From assembly GCA_050013235.1 (NCBI GenBank), contig JBEKFQ010000001.1:124001-188000 (forward strand): a stretch of 64,000 nt of DNA. Direction: 5' to 3'. The translations under genes were made by a program, and so were the position numbers. Positions 48,884-58,601 of the stretch are shown here, piece by piece. Every line of letters begins with the position of its first letter. Position 1 is the stretch's first letter. A model generated the notes under the pieces. It was not told the origin of the DNA, searched no databases, and saw only the letters and a program-made list of their open reading frames with translations. The DNA comes from RH-AL1 sp050013235. Its GTDB lineage: Bacteria > Pseudomonadota > Alphaproteobacteria > Rhizobiales > Beijerinckiaceae.

Positions 48884-50317
48884 CTAGAACAAGGATTTTG
48901 CGGCCACCGACGCCGCCCCGACAAACAGCGGGGGATAGACGAAGAGTGCCAGCACCAGCACGCCCGTCACGCCGAGAACGATCCGCAACACCGGCGAAGG
49001 CGGGTCGAACGCCACCGTTGCTTCGTCGAAATACATAAATTTGACGACTCGCAGATAGTAAAAAGCGGCCACGGCGCTCGACAGCACGCCGATCACCGCG
49101 AGCGGATAGAGATGGACCTGGATCGCCGCGTTGAACACGTAGAATTTGGCGAAGAACCCGGCCAGCGGCGGGATGCCCGCCAGCGAGAACATCATCATCG
49201 CCAATAGAAAGGCCATGGAGGCGTTGGTCTTCGACAGACCCATGAGATCGGCGATATTTTCGACATTGCGGCCGTTGATCTTCATCGACAGGATCGCGGC
49301 GAACGTGCCGAGCGTCATGACGAGATAGATCGACATATAGATGGCCACGCCCTGCACACCCTCTTGCGTCCCCGCGGCCAAGCCGACGAGCGCGAAGCCC
49401 ATGTGGCCAATCGAGGAATAGGCCATCAGGCGCTTGATATTGGTCTGTCCGATCGCTGCGAAGGCGCCGAGCACCATCGACAAGATCGAGATGAAGACCA
49501 CGATCTGCTGCCATTGCGCGGTAATTCCGGGAAAGGCGGTGACGATGACGCGCACCGTAATCGCCACGGCGGCCATTTTGGGCGCCGTCGCGAAAAAGGC
49601 GGTCACCGGCGTCGGCGCGCCCTCGTAGACGTCCGGCGTCCACATATGGAACGGGACGATCGACATTTTAAACGCCAGGCCCGCCATCAGAAAGACCAGG
49701 CCGAAGACGATCCCAAGCGATGCCTTGCCATTGATCGCCGCCGCGATCCCCACGAAATCGACCGTGCCGGCGAAGCCATAGATGAGGGACGTGCCGTAGA
49801 GCAGCATGCCCGAGGACAAAGCGCCGAGGACGAAATATTTGAGGCCGGCTTCGGACGCCCTGAGATTGTCGCGGTGGAAGGCCGCGAGCACATAGAGCGC
49901 CAGCGACATCAATTCGAGGCCGAGATACAGCGTCATGAGCCCGCTGGCGGAAATCAGGATCAGGCCGCCGAGCGTCGAGAGCAAGACGAGGACGGGATAT
50001 TCGAACCGGTCGATCTTCTCCCGCGTCAGGAATTCCTGGCCCATGATCAATGTCACGATGGAGCCAATCAGCACCAGGATTTTCATGAAACGCCCGAAGG
50101 CGTCGTCGATGAACAGGCCATTATAGACGGTCGCCTTGGTATTGGCGCTGAACAGCACCACCAAAATCGCCAGGCCGAGGACGCCCACGGCGATTTCGGT
50201 CAGGAGAACATCTTGCGCCTTGCCCCGGATCGCTCCCGCCAAAAGGAGGTCCAGCGCCCCGATGGCGAGGACGAGTTCGGGCAAGCTATGGGCGAGGGAG
50301 AGAGACAGAGAGGTCAT
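48884..50317 (-). CDS. nuoN: NADH-quinone oxidoreductase subunit N
   Basis: A 477-residue antiporter-like proton-pumping subunit of complex I. It has about fourteen helices with the conserved VGLASYLL-like and SIGHMGFALVGL segments; the Lys in PFHMWTPDVYEGAPTPVTAF and in KRLMAYSSIGH lie on the proton path. Its start overlaps the nuoM stop by 4 bases. Confidence 0.96.
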   Translation of the reverse strand: MTSLSLSLAHSLPELVLAIGALDLLLAGAIRGKAQDVLLTEIAVGVLGLAILVVLFSANTKATVYNGLFIDDAFGRFMKILVLIGSIVTLIMGQEFLTREKIDRFEYPVLVLLSTLGGLILISASGLMTLYLGLELMSLALYVLAAFHRDNLRASEAGLKYFVLGALSSGMLLYGTSLIYGFAGTVDFVGIAAAINGKASLGIVFGLVFLMAGLAFKMSIVPFHMWTPDVYEGAPTPVTAFFATAPKMAAVAITVRVIVTAFPGITAQWQQIVVFISILSMVLGAFAAIGQTNIKRLMAYSSIGHMGFALVGLAAGTQEGVQGVAIYMSIYLVMTLGTFAAILSMKINGRNVENIADLMGLSKTNASMAFLLAMMMFSLAGIPPLAGFFAKFYVFNAAIQVHLYPLAVIGVLSSAVAAFYYLRVVKFMYFDEATVAFDPPSPVLRIVLGVTGVLVLALFVYPPLFVGAASVAAKSLF

Positions 50318-51939
50318 TGGGCAGCCTTTGCGGCGGAGGCCACTTTTTCGGCCGGCGGCAGAGCAACCGCCGCCTGGTTGGTTTTTACCCCGGCGGCAAG
50401 GGCCGCCTCTTTGATCTTATCCGTGGCGGCAAGCGCCGCCTCTTTGGCTTTGCTGGAGGCGGCAAGCGCCACTTCATGAGTCTTGACCAGAGCCGAGACG
50501 CTCGCCGCCGACCCGTTCAGGATGGGCGAGGGATGGAAGCCATAGAAAATCGTCAGCGCGACCAGCGGCGCGAGAATGACGATCTCGCGCGGGCCGATAT
50601 CGAGGATCGACTTTAAACTCTCCTTATCGAGCACGCCGAAAACGACGCGGCGATAGAGATAAAGCGCATAAGCCGCCGAGAGAATGACACCGGTCGAGGC
50701 GAACAAGGTCACCCAGCTATTGACGCTGAACGTGCCGAGCAGGGTCATGAATTCCCCGATGAAGCCCGAGGTGCCGGGCAACCCGACATTGGCCATGGTG
50801 AAGACCATCAAGGCGACGGCATATTTCGGCATGCGATGGACGAGACCGCCATAGGCCGAAATCTCACGCGTATGCATGCGGTCGTAGACCACCCCGACGC
50901 AGAGGAAGAGCGCGGCGGAGACAATGCCATGCGACACCATCTGGAAGATCGCGCCCTGAATCCCCTGCTCCGTGAAGGAGAACAGCCCCATGGTCACGAA
51001 GCCCATATGGGCCACGGACGAATAAGCGATCAGCTTCTTCATATCCTCCTGCACCAGCGCGACGAGCGAGGTGTAGATGATGGCGATCACCGAGAGGGTG
51101 AACACCAACGGCGCGAAATACACCGAAGCATCCGGGAACATCGGCAAGGAGAAGCGCAGGAAACCGTATCCGCCCATCTTGAGCAGGATCCCCGCGAGGA
51201 TCACGGAGCCTGCCGTCGGGGCCTCGACATGGGCGTCCGGCAGCCAGGTATGCACCGGCCACATCGGCATTTTCACCGCGAAGGAGGCGAAGAACGCCAG
51301 CCACAGCCAAGTCTGCATGTGCGGGGGGAAATGCGTCTTGAGGAGGACGGTGATGTCCGTCGTGCCGGCCACCCCATACATCGCCATGATCGCAAGCAGC
51401 ATGAGCAGCGAGCCGACGAGCGTGTAGAGGAAGAATTTGAAGCTGGCGTAGATCCGCCGCTTGCCGCCCCAAATCCCGATGATGAGGAACATCGGGATCA
51501 GGCCGCCCTCGAAGAAGAGATAGAACAGCACGAGATCGAGCGCGCAGAAAACCCCGATCATCAGCGTTTCCAGCACCAGGAAGGCGATGAAATATTCCTT
51601 CACCCGCACCTGGATCGATTGCCAGGACGCCAGGATGCAGAACGGCATGAGGAAGGCGGTGAGCACGACAAAGGGGAAGGACATGCCGTCGACGCCGAGC
51701 TTGTAGACGAGCCCCGCGCCAAACCAGCCCTTTTCCTCGACGAATTGAAAGGCGGAGGAGGACGTATCGAAATGCGCCCAGGCGTAGAAGGCGAGCAGCA
51801 TGTTGATCAGCGTCGTGATCAACGCGGCATAACGCGCGTTCCGCAAGGTCGCTTCGTCGTTGCCGCGCAACGTCAGAATGAAGGCCACGCCCACCAGCGG
51901 CAAGAAGGTGAGGCAGGAGAGAATGCCGAACCCGGCCAT
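50314..51939 (-). CDS. nuoM: NADH-quinone oxidoreductase subunit M, with a repeat-bearing C-terminus
   Basis: A 541-residue antiporter-like subunit. EKKGWFGAG-type start region, EGGLIPMFLIIGIWG, HTWLPDAHVEAPTAGSVILAGILLKMGGYG and KLIAYSSVAHMGFVTMGLF are typical. After the last helix (about residue 480) there is an extra tail of about 60 residues with 11-residue repeats of the form KxKEAALAAxx, encoded by 33-bp DNA repeats. The ATG at 51939 is one base from the nuoL stop codon's end. Confidence 0.95.
   Translation of the reverse strand: MAGFGILSCLTFLPLVGVAFILTLRGNDEATLRNARYAALITTLINMLLAFYAWAHFDTSSSAFQFVEEKGWFGAGLVYKLGVDGMSFPFVVLTAFLMPFCILASWQSIQVRVKEYFIAFLVLETLMIGVFCALDLVLFYLFFEGGLIPMFLIIGIWGGKRRIYASFKFFLYTLVGSLLMLLAIMAMYGVAGTTDITVLLKTHFPPHMQTWLWLAFFASFAVKMPMWPVHTWLPDAHVEAPTAGSVILAGILLKMGGYGFLRFSLPMFPDASVYFAPLVFTLSVIAIIYTSLVALVQEDMKKLIAYSSVAHMGFVTMGLFSFTEQGIQGAIFQMVSHGIVSAALFLCVGVVYDRMHTREISAYGGLVHRMPKYAVALMVFTMANVGLPGTSGFIGEFMTLLGTFSVNSWVTLFASTGVILSAAYALYLYRRVVFGVLDKESLKSILDIGPREIVILAPLVALTIFYGFHPSPILNGSAASVSALVKTHEVALAASSKAKEAALAATDKIKEAALAAGVKTNQAAVALPPAEKVASAAKAAQ
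50392..50490. repeat. 33-bp tandem repeats within nuoM
   Basis: Three units of 33 bases begin GGCGGCAAG at 50392, 50425 and 50458. They encode an 11-residue Ala/Lys-rich repeat at the NuoM C-terminus. The units differ at several positions, so the expansion is not very recent. Confidence 0.8.
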
Positions 51940-53951
51940 TAGCGCACCCCTCCGACGAGATACCACGTGACGATGGCGGTGACGCCGATCAGCATGGCGA
52001 AGGCATAGTGATAGATGTAGCCGCTCTGCAGCTTCACCACTTGGCGAGTCCCGGCGACCACCGAGGCCGAAAGGCCATCGGGACCATAGCGGTCGATAAT
52101 GCCCTGATCACCCTGGCGCCAGAACAACCGCCCGATCCAGAACGCCGGTTTGACGAACAGAAAGTCGTAGAGTTCGTCGAAGTACCATTTGTTCAGCAGG
52201 AAATTGTAGACGAGCGGATTGGTCCGGGCCCAGGCCGCGGGCGCCAAGGGATTGACGATATAGCCGTAGACCGCGACCAGAAACCCGCCCGCGAGCAGGA
52301 ACATCGGCAGCCATTTCACGCCAAACGGCACCTCTTCCATGTCGTGGAGGATGTGATTGTCCGGCCCGTAATAGATCGCGCCCTTCCAGAATTCGGCCTG
52401 CGATTCCCCGATGAAATGGCTGGCGAAGACGAGACCCGCCAACAGCGCGCCCACCGAGAGCACATAAAGCGGGATCAGCATGGTGTTCGGCGATTCGTGC
52501 GGATCGAGCGCGTGATGGTGATCGCCGTGACCGTGATCGGCATGCGCATGATCGTCATGACCGTGATCATCATGGCCGTGACCGTCCTCATGCGCCGACT
52601 GCCAGCGCGGCTTGCCGAAGAAGGTGAGGAAGGTCAGGCGGAACGAATAGAACGACGTGAGCCCCACCGCCGCCGTCGTCAGGAGATAGGCATAGAGCGC
52701 GCCGGTGCGGTGCGAGGCGAAAGCCGCCTCGATGATCGCATCCTTCGAGAAATAGCCCGCCGTCAGGGGGAAGCCGACGAGGGCGAGCGTGCCGATCGTC
52801 ATCGTCCAGAACGTCAAGGGAATCTTGGTGCGCAATCCACCCATGTTCCGCATGTCTTGCTCGTGATGCATCGCATGGATGACCGAGCCCGCGCAGAGGA
52901 ACAACAGCGCCTTGAAGAAGGCATGGGTGAAGAGGTGGAAGATGCCGAGCCCGTAGCCGCCGACGCCCAGCGCCACGAACATATAGCCGAGCTGCGAACA
53001 GGTGGAATAAGCGATGACCCGCTTGATGTCGTTCTGCACGCAGCCGACCGTCGCGGCGAAAAAGCAGGTCGTGGCGCCGACGATGATCACGACGCTCGAG
53101 GCGATGGGCGCCTGCTCGAAGAGCGGCGACATGCGCGCCACCATGAACACGCCGGCGGTCACCATGGTCGCGGCATGGATGAGGGCGGAGACCGGCGTCG
53201 GTCCCTCCATCGCGTCGGGCAACCAGGTGTGCAGCAGGAATTGCGCCGATTTGCCCATGGCGCCCATGAAGAGCAGCAGGCAAGCCACCGTCATCACGTC
53301 CCAATCATGGCCGAAGACATGCATTGGCTTGTTGGCGAGACCCGGCGCGGCGGCGAAAATCGTCTCGAACGAGACCGAATTGGTCGCCACGAAGACGGTG
53401 AAAATGCCAAGCAAAAAGCCGAAATCGCCGACGCGGTTGACGACGAACGCCTTGATCGCCGCCGCATTGGCCGAGGGCTTTTCGTACCAGAAGCCGATCA
53501 GGAGATAAGAGGCGAGGCCGACGCCCTCCCAGCCGAAGAACATCTGCACGAGATTGTCGGCCGTCACCAGCATCAGCATGGCGAAGGTGAAAAGCGAGAG
53601 ATAGGCGAAGAACCGCGGCCGCGACGGGTCTTCGTGCATGTAACCGATGGAATAGAGGTGAACCAAGGCCGAAACCGTGTTCACCACCACCAGCATGACA
53701 GCGGTGAGCGCATCGACACGCAAGGCCCAATCGACCTTCAACGCGCCGCCCTCGAACCAATTGCCGAGCACGGATACGGTCGTGGGATGCTCGCCGAGCG
53801 CATATTGGATGAACAAGATCCAGGACAGCGCGGCGGAAATCATGAGGAAGGCGGTCGTCACGATTTCGGACGGACGCACGCCAATCTGCTTGCCGAACAG
53901 GCCCGCGATCAAAAACCCCAGGAGCGGGAGCGCGACGACGACGGTGATCAT
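51939..53951 (-). CDS. nuoL: NADH-quinone oxidoreductase subunit L, with a His-rich loop
   Basis: A 670-residue subunit with the long lateral helix. FFGWEGVGLASYLLIGFWY, HTWLPDAMEGPTPVSALIHAATMVTAGVFM and IAYSTCSQLGYM are diagnostic. Between residues about 451 and 485, in the loop after the LTFFGKPRWQ segment, there is a run with 13 His in 32 residues (GHDDHGHDDHAHADHGHGDHHH). Similar but shorter His-rich loops exist in other alphaproteobacterial NuoL. Confidence 0.96.
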   Translation of the reverse strand: MITVVVALPLLGFLIAGLFGKQIGVRPSEIVTTAFLMISAALSWILFIQYALGEHPTTVSVLGNWFEGGALKVDWALRVDALTAVMLVVVNTVSALVHLYSIGYMHEDPSRPRFFAYLSLFTFAMLMLVTADNLVQMFFGWEGVGLASYLLIGFWYEKPSANAAAIKAFVVNRVGDFGFLLGIFTVFVATNSVSFETIFAAAPGLANKPMHVFGHDWDVMTVACLLLFMGAMGKSAQFLLHTWLPDAMEGPTPVSALIHAATMVTAGVFMVARMSPLFEQAPIASSVVIIVGATTCFFAATVGCVQNDIKRVIAYSTCSQLGYMFVALGVGGYGLGIFHLFTHAFFKALLFLCAGSVIHAMHHEQDMRNMGGLRTKIPLTFWTMTIGTLALVGFPLTAGYFSKDAIIEAAFASHRTGALYAYLLTTAAVGLTSFYSFRLTFLTFFGKPRWQSAHEDGHGHDDHGHDDHAHADHGHGDHHHALDPHESPNTMLIPLYVLSVGALLAGLVFASHFIGESQAEFWKGAIYYGPDNHILHDMEEVPFGVKWLPMFLLAGGFLVAVYGYIVNPLAPAAWARTNPLVYNFLLNKWYFDELYDFLFVKPAFWIGRLFWRQGDQGIIDRYGPDGLSASVVAGTRQVVKLQSGYIYHYAFAMLIGVTAIVTWYLVGGVR

Positions 53952-53953
53952 GC

Positions 53954-54259
53954 TCAGCCTTTCATCGCGTTGATGTCTTCAACCGCGATGGAGCCGCGGT
54001 TGCGATAATAGGTCACGAGAATCGCGAGCCCGATGGCGGCCTCCGACGCGGCCACCGTCAAGATGAACAGCGCGAAGACCTGGCCGGTGAGATCGCCCAG
54101 GAAACTCGAAAAGGCGACGAAGTTGATGTTGACCGACAGCAAGATCAACTCGACCGACATCAGAATGACGATGATATTCTTGCGATTGAGGATGATGCCC
54201 GCCACGCCGAGCGTGAACAGGATTGCCGCGACGGTGAGATATTGGCCTAACCCGATCAT
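53954..54259 (-). CDS. nuoK: NADH-quinone oxidoreductase subunit K
   Basis: A 101-residue, three-helix subunit. NIIVILMSVELILLSVNINFV holds the conserved Glu on the proton path, and FILTVAASEAAIGLAILV the second. The ATG at 54259 (MIGLGQYLTV) is the family start. Two bases separate it from nuoL. Confidence 0.96.
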   Translation of the reverse strand: MIGLGQYLTVAAILFTLGVAGIILNRKNIIVILMSVELILLSVNINFVAFSSFLGDLTGQVFALFILTVAASEAAIGLAILVTYYRNRGSIAVEDINAMKG

Positions 54260-54272
54260 GCCGCGATCCTCC

Positions 54273-54884
54273 CTAAACGCCCACGCCCTGGCGGGAGCGC
54301 ACCTTGCGCGCCTCGACCGTCTTGGGCGACCGCGCATTTTGCGCGGGAATATTTTGACGCTTGACCGTCGGACGGTGGCGTAACGTCAGCACGATGGCAC
54401 CGATCATGGCGGTCAAGAGCACGAGGCCCGCCGTCTGAAACAGCACGAGATATTGGGTGTAGATCACACGGCCCAATGCCAGGGTGTTGGACATGCCAAC
54501 CGGCGCCGGCGTCGTCACATGCGCCTCGGCGCCCGCGCCAATCACCCAGGGAGCGACCACTAGAATCAATTCGAGCGCCACCACGGCGCCAATGAGAACG
54601 CCGGCCGGCAAATATTGCAAGAAGCCCTGCCGCAATTCGGTGAAATCGACGTCGAGCATCATGACGACGAAAAGGAACAAAACCGCCACCGCGCCGACGT
54701 AAACGACGACCAGGATCATCGCCAGGAATTCGGCTTGCAGCAGCAGAAACAGCCCCGCCGCATTGACGAAGGTGAGAATGAGAAACAGAACGGATTGCAC
54801 GGGATTTCGCGACGAAATCACCATGAAGGCCGAGCCGATCAGCAGGGCGGAGAAAAAATAGAAGAAAGCGGAATGGATGGTCAT
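54273..54884 (-). CDS. nuoJ: NADH-quinone oxidoreductase subunit J
   Basis: A 203-residue, five-helix subunit. SSRNPVQSVLFLILTFVNAAGLFLLL and the pi-bulge helix VVYVGAVAVLFLFVVMMLDVD are diagnostic. The ATG at 54884 (MTIHSAFFYFF) is the natural start. The hydrophilic tail RQNIPAQNARSPKTVEARKV is typical for this order. Confidence 0.95.
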   Translation of the reverse strand: MTIHSAFFYFFSALLIGSAFMVISSRNPVQSVLFLILTFVNAAGLFLLLQAEFLAMILVVVYVGAVAVLFLFVVMMLDVDFTELRQGFLQYLPAGVLIGAVVALELILVVAPWVIGAGAEAHVTTPAPVGMSNTLALGRVIYTQYLVLFQTAGLVLLTAMIGAIVLTLRHRPTVKRQNIPAQNARSPKTVEARKVRSRQGVGV

Positions 54885-54963
54885 GGGGATGCTTTCTCCA
54901 AGGACACGGGCCGGAACGCAAGGGCTAATGCGGAGATGAAGCGAGATGAGAAGGCCATCGCGC

Positions 54964-55452
54964 TCACCGGTACGGCGCGTCGAGCGCGATGTTGCGCGCG
55001 ATTTCCCGCTCCCAGCGATCACCGTTCGCCAGCAGCTTGTCCTTGTCGTAGTAGAGTTCTTCGCGCGTCTCGACCGCGAATTCGGCGTTTGGCCCCTCGA
55101 CGATGGCATCGACCGGGCAGGCCTCTTGGCAATAGCCGCAATAGATGCATTTCACCATGTCGATGTCGTAGCGCGTAGTGCGGCGCGTCCCGTCGTTGCG
55201 GCGCGGCCCCGCCTCGATGGTGATCGCCTGCGCCGGGCAAATCGCCTCGCAGAGCTTGCAGGCAATGCACCGCTCCTCGCCATTGGGGTAGCGGCGAAGC
55301 GCGTGCTCGCCGCGAAAGCGCGGCGAAACCGGGTTTTTCTCGTGCGGATAGTTCAACGTCGCCTTCGGCTTGAAGAAATAACGCATCGACAGCACGAAGG
55401 CGGCGGCGAATTCGCGCAGCAGCAGAGACTTGGCGGAGGCTTGGAGGTTCAT
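54964..55452 (-). CDS. nuoI: NADH-quinone oxidoreductase subunit I
   Basis: A 162-residue ferredoxin-like subunit carrying clusters N6a and N6b: CIACKLCEAICPAQAI and CIYCGYCQEACPVDAI, each a C-x2-C-x2-C-x3-CP motif. RGEHALRRYPNGEERCIAC is the alphaproteobacterial and mitochondrial signature. Confidence 0.97.
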   Translation of the reverse strand: MNLQASAKSLLLREFAAAFVLSMRYFFKPKATLNYPHEKNPVSPRFRGEHALRRYPNGEERCIACKLCEAICPAQAITIEAGPRRNDGTRRTTRYDIDMVKCIYCGYCQEACPVDAIVEGPNAEFAVETREELYYDKDKLLANGDRWEREIARNIALDAPYR

Positions 55453-55468
55453 CGGCGGTCCCTATTCG

Positions 55469-56488
55469 TCATCGCGCCATCACGCTGCCCCAGCCGGTGA
55501 TCTCGAGCACACCGGCGACGAGCACGACCATGAACAGCGAAATCGGCAAAAAGACCTTCCATCCCAAGCGCATCAGCTGATCGTAGCGATAGCGCGGCAC
55601 GAAGGCCTTCACCATGGAAAACATGAAGAAGACGAGTGAAAGTTTGAGGACGAACCAGACCACGCCGGGGATCCAGGTGAACGGCGCGAACGGGATCGGC
55701 GAGAGCCAGCCGCCCATGAACAAGATGACCTGCAGGGCCGACATCGTCACGATGGCCACATATTCGGCCAGCATGAACAGCATGTAGAGGGACGAGGAAT
55801 ATTCCGTCATGAAACCCGCGACCAGCTCGGATTCCGCTTCGACGAGATCGAACGGCGGCCGGTTGGTTTCCGCCAAGGCGGAGACGAAGAAGATCACGAA
55901 CATCGGAAACAGCGGCAGCCAATACCAGCCGAAAATCCCAAACCGCGTGTCCTGCGCCTGCACGATTTCCGTGAGGTTCAACGACCCCGCCACCAACAGC
56001 ACCGTGACGATGACGAAGCCGATGGAGACCTCGTAGGAGACCATCTGCGCGGCCGAACGAAGCGACGAGAGGAACGGATATTTCGAATTGGACGCCCAGC
56101 CCCCCATGATCACGCCATAGACGGAGAGCGACGAAATCGCGAAAATATAGAGGATGCCGACATTGATGTCGGCGACCGCCCAACCGGCATTGACCGGGAT
56201 GACCGCCCAAGCCACCAGCGACAGCAGCGCCATGATGAACGGAGCGAACACGAACACGCCTTTGTTCGCGCCGGCTGGAATCACCGGCTCCTTCAAAATG
56301 AATTTCAACATGTCGGCGAAGCTCTGGAACAGCCCCCAGGGTCCGACCACGTTGGGGCCGCGCCGCAATTGCACGGCGGCCCAAATCTTACGGTCGGCGT
56401 AAATGACATAAGCCACGCCGACGAGAAGAACCACGAGCAGCGCGAGGCTCTTCACGATTATGATAACGAGGGGCAAGAACCAGTCCAT
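55469..56488 (-). CDS. nuoH: NADH-quinone oxidoreductase subunit H
   Basis: A 339-residue, eight-helix subunit that forms part of the quinone chamber. ADRKIWAAVQLRRGPNVVGPWGLFQSFADMLKFILKE and AETNRPPFDLVEAESELVAGFMTEYS are diagnostic; the Glu/Asp cluster links the quinone site to the proton channel. Confidence 0.97.
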   Translation of the reverse strand: MDWFLPLVIIIVKSLALLVVLLVGVAYVIYADRKIWAAVQLRRGPNVVGPWGLFQSFADMLKFILKEPVIPAGANKGVFVFAPFIMALLSLVAWAVIPVNAGWAVADINVGILYIFAISSLSVYGVIMGGWASNSKYPFLSSLRSAAQMVSYEVSIGFVIVTVLLVAGSLNLTEIVQAQDTRFGIFGWYWLPLFPMFVIFFVSALAETNRPPFDLVEAESELVAGFMTEYSSSLYMLFMLAEYVAIVTMSALQVILFMGGWLSPIPFAPFTWIPGVVWFVLKLSLVFFMFSMVKAFVPRYRYDQLMRLGWKVFLPISLFMVVLVAGVLEITGWGSVMAR

Positions 56489-56497
56489 GGATCGATC

Positions 56498-58573
56498 CTA
56501 TTCCGCCGCTTGGCTGGTTGCGGCGCTGGAATCTTGGCGCGCCTCGCCACGCGCCACCGCCGAGGCCTCGGCCATGACTTTCGACGCCCGGGCGACCGGG
56601 TTGGTTTGATAAAAATCCACCACCGGAGAAACGAAGGGTTCGTGCCCCAACGAGCCGCTAGACTTGCTGAAATCGGCAGCAGGGCTTTCCGCGATTTCGT
56701 CGAACCGCGCGAAATGCGGATGCGCCGCGAAAAGCTTTGCCCGCAAACCGGTCAGGGAATCGAACGGCAGTTTATGGCCCAAGGCGTCCGACAGCGCCCG
56801 CAGGATCGCCCAATCCTCCCGCGCCTCGCCCGGCGGGAAATTGGCGCGAGAAGCGAGTTGAACCCGCCCCTCGGTATTGACGTAGAGGCCTGACTTTTCC
56901 GTGTAGACGGCGCCGGGCAAGACGACATCCGCGCGCGCCGCGCCCTGGTCGCCATGAGTGCCGATGTAAACCGTGAAGGCGCCGGGTTGGACGGCGATCT
57001 CGTCGGCGCCGAGCAGGAACAGCACGTCCAGCGCGCCAGCTGTCGCCATGGCCGCCGCATCCAAGCCGCCTTCGCCCGGCACGAAGCCGAGATCGAGCCC
57101 GCCCACGCGGGCGGCGGCCGTGTGCAAAACCGCAAGGCCGTTCCACCCCTCGCGCGAGCCGGCCAGTTCCGCCGCCTTGGCGAGCACCGCCGCGCCATCG
57201 GGCCGGGCCAGCGCGCCCTGCCCCACGAGAACCAGCGGACGTTCGGCTTTTGCCAGAATTTCGGCGAAAGCGGCGGGCAGGCTGCCCAGCGTTTCCGGGC
57301 CCGCGCCGAGATAGGTGGTGGGATAGGTGAGATCGGCCTTTTCGCCGATCACCCCGATGGGGAAGCCGCCGCGCAGCCAGCGCTTGCGGATGCGGGCATT
57401 GAGAACCGGCGATTCCTTGCGCGGGTTGGAGCCCACGATCAGCAGCGCGCTGGCCTTTTCGATCCCCGCGATCGACGGATTGAAGAGATAGGAGGCGCGC
57501 CCGGCCTTGGGGTCGAGCTTGGCGCCATCCTGGCGGCAATCGAGATTCGGGCTGCCGAGCGACGCGATCAGGCTTTGCAGGGCGAAGAGTTCTTCCACGC
57601 TGGCGAGATCGCCGCCGATCGCGCCGATGCGGCCCGGTGCGGTCGCCTTCACCTTGGCGGCAATCGCCGCGAAGGCCTCGGCCCAAGAGGCCGGCTTCAG
57701 CTTGCCGTCCTGTCGGATGTAGGGGCGATCGAGCCGGCGGGTCTTTAATCCATCGACAACCTGGCGCGTCTTGTCCGAAATCCATTCCTCGTTCACCGCA
57801 TCGTTCACACGCGGCAGAATACGCATGACCTCGCGGCCGCGCGTGTCGATCCGGATGGCCGAGCCCAGCGCGTCCATGACATCGATCGATTGCGTTTTGT
57901 TCAGCTCCCACGGCCGCGCCTTGAACGCATAGGGCTTGGGCAGAAGCGCGCCGACGGGGCAGAGATCGGCGACATTGCCTTGCAGCTCGGAGCCCATGGC
58001 GGTTTCAAGATAGGTGGTGATCTCCATGTCTTCGCCACGCCCGATCGAGCCCATGTCGGCGGTGCCCGCGACTTCCGCCGTGAAGCGGACGCAGCGCGTG
58101 CAATGGATGCAGCGGTTCATCGAGGTGCGCACCATCACGCCGATGTATTTGTCCTCGACGGCGCGCTTGTTCTCGGCATAGCGGGACGTATCGACGCCAT
58201 AGGCCATGGCCTGATCTTGCAGGTCGCATTCGCCGCCTTGATCGCAGATCGGGCAATCCAGCGGGTGGTTGATGAGGAGAAACTCCATCACCCCCTCGCG
58301 CGCCTTTTTCACCATGGGCGATTTGGTCAAGACAACTGGCGGCTCGCCATTGGGGCCGGGGCGCAGATCGCGCACGCCGACGGCGCACGAGGCTTGGGGC
58401 TTGGGCGGTCCGCCCTTCACCTCGACCAGGCACATCCGGCAATTGCCGGCGATCGACAGCCGCTCGTGGAAGCAAAACCGCGGGATTTCCGCGCCCGCCG
58501 CCTCGCAAGCCTGCAAAACCGTGAATTCCGGCGGGACGTCTACTTCGATCCCATCGACGATGAGTTTGGTCAC
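56498..58573 (-). CDS. nuoG: NADH-quinone oxidoreductase subunit G
   Basis: A 691-residue iron-sulfur subunit. N-terminal [2Fe-2S] ligands in CFHERLSIAGNCRMCLVEV, the His-Cys3 cluster N5 region CPICDQGGECDLQDQ, and CIHCTRCVRF for the [4Fe-4S] cluster; the rest is a molybdopterin-oxidoreductase-like body without cofactor. The start is GTG 58573, with GGAG 8 to 9 bases before it, giving MTKLIVDGIEVDVPP; a longer frame to 58657 has no support. Confidence 0.95.
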   Translation of the reverse strand: MTKLIVDGIEVDVPPEFTVLQACEAAGAEIPRFCFHERLSIAGNCRMCLVEVKGGPPKPQASCAVGVRDLRPGPNGEPPVVLTKSPMVKKAREGVMEFLLINHPLDCPICDQGGECDLQDQAMAYGVDTSRYAENKRAVEDKYIGVMVRTSMNRCIHCTRCVRFTAEVAGTADMGSIGRGEDMEITTYLETAMGSELQGNVADLCPVGALLPKPYAFKARPWELNKTQSIDVMDALGSAIRIDTRGREVMRILPRVNDAVNEEWISDKTRQVVDGLKTRRLDRPYIRQDGKLKPASWAEAFAAIAAKVKATAPGRIGAIGGDLASVEELFALQSLIASLGSPNLDCRQDGAKLDPKAGRASYLFNPSIAGIEKASALLIVGSNPRKESPVLNARIRKRWLRGGFPIGVIGEKADLTYPTTYLGAGPETLGSLPAAFAEILAKAERPLVLVGQGALARPDGAAVLAKAAELAGSREGWNGLAVLHTAAARVGGLDLGFVPGEGGLDAAAMATAGALDVLFLLGADEIAVQPGAFTVYIGTHGDQGAARADVVLPGAVYTEKSGLYVNTEGRVQLASRANFPPGEAREDWAILRALSDALGHKLPFDSLTGLRAKLFAAHPHFARFDEIAESPAADFSKSSGSLGHEPFVSPVVDFYQTNPVARASKVMAEASAVARGEARQDSSAATSQAAE

Positions 58574-58601
58574 TTCGTCCGCTCCAAAATGTCCATCGCC
58601 C

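Noticed and set aside
52008..54008. A 666-residue Arg/His/Glu-rich frame opposite nuoL
   Set aside because: The odd composition comes from reading nuoL backwards; no ribosome site or motif, and nuoL is certain.
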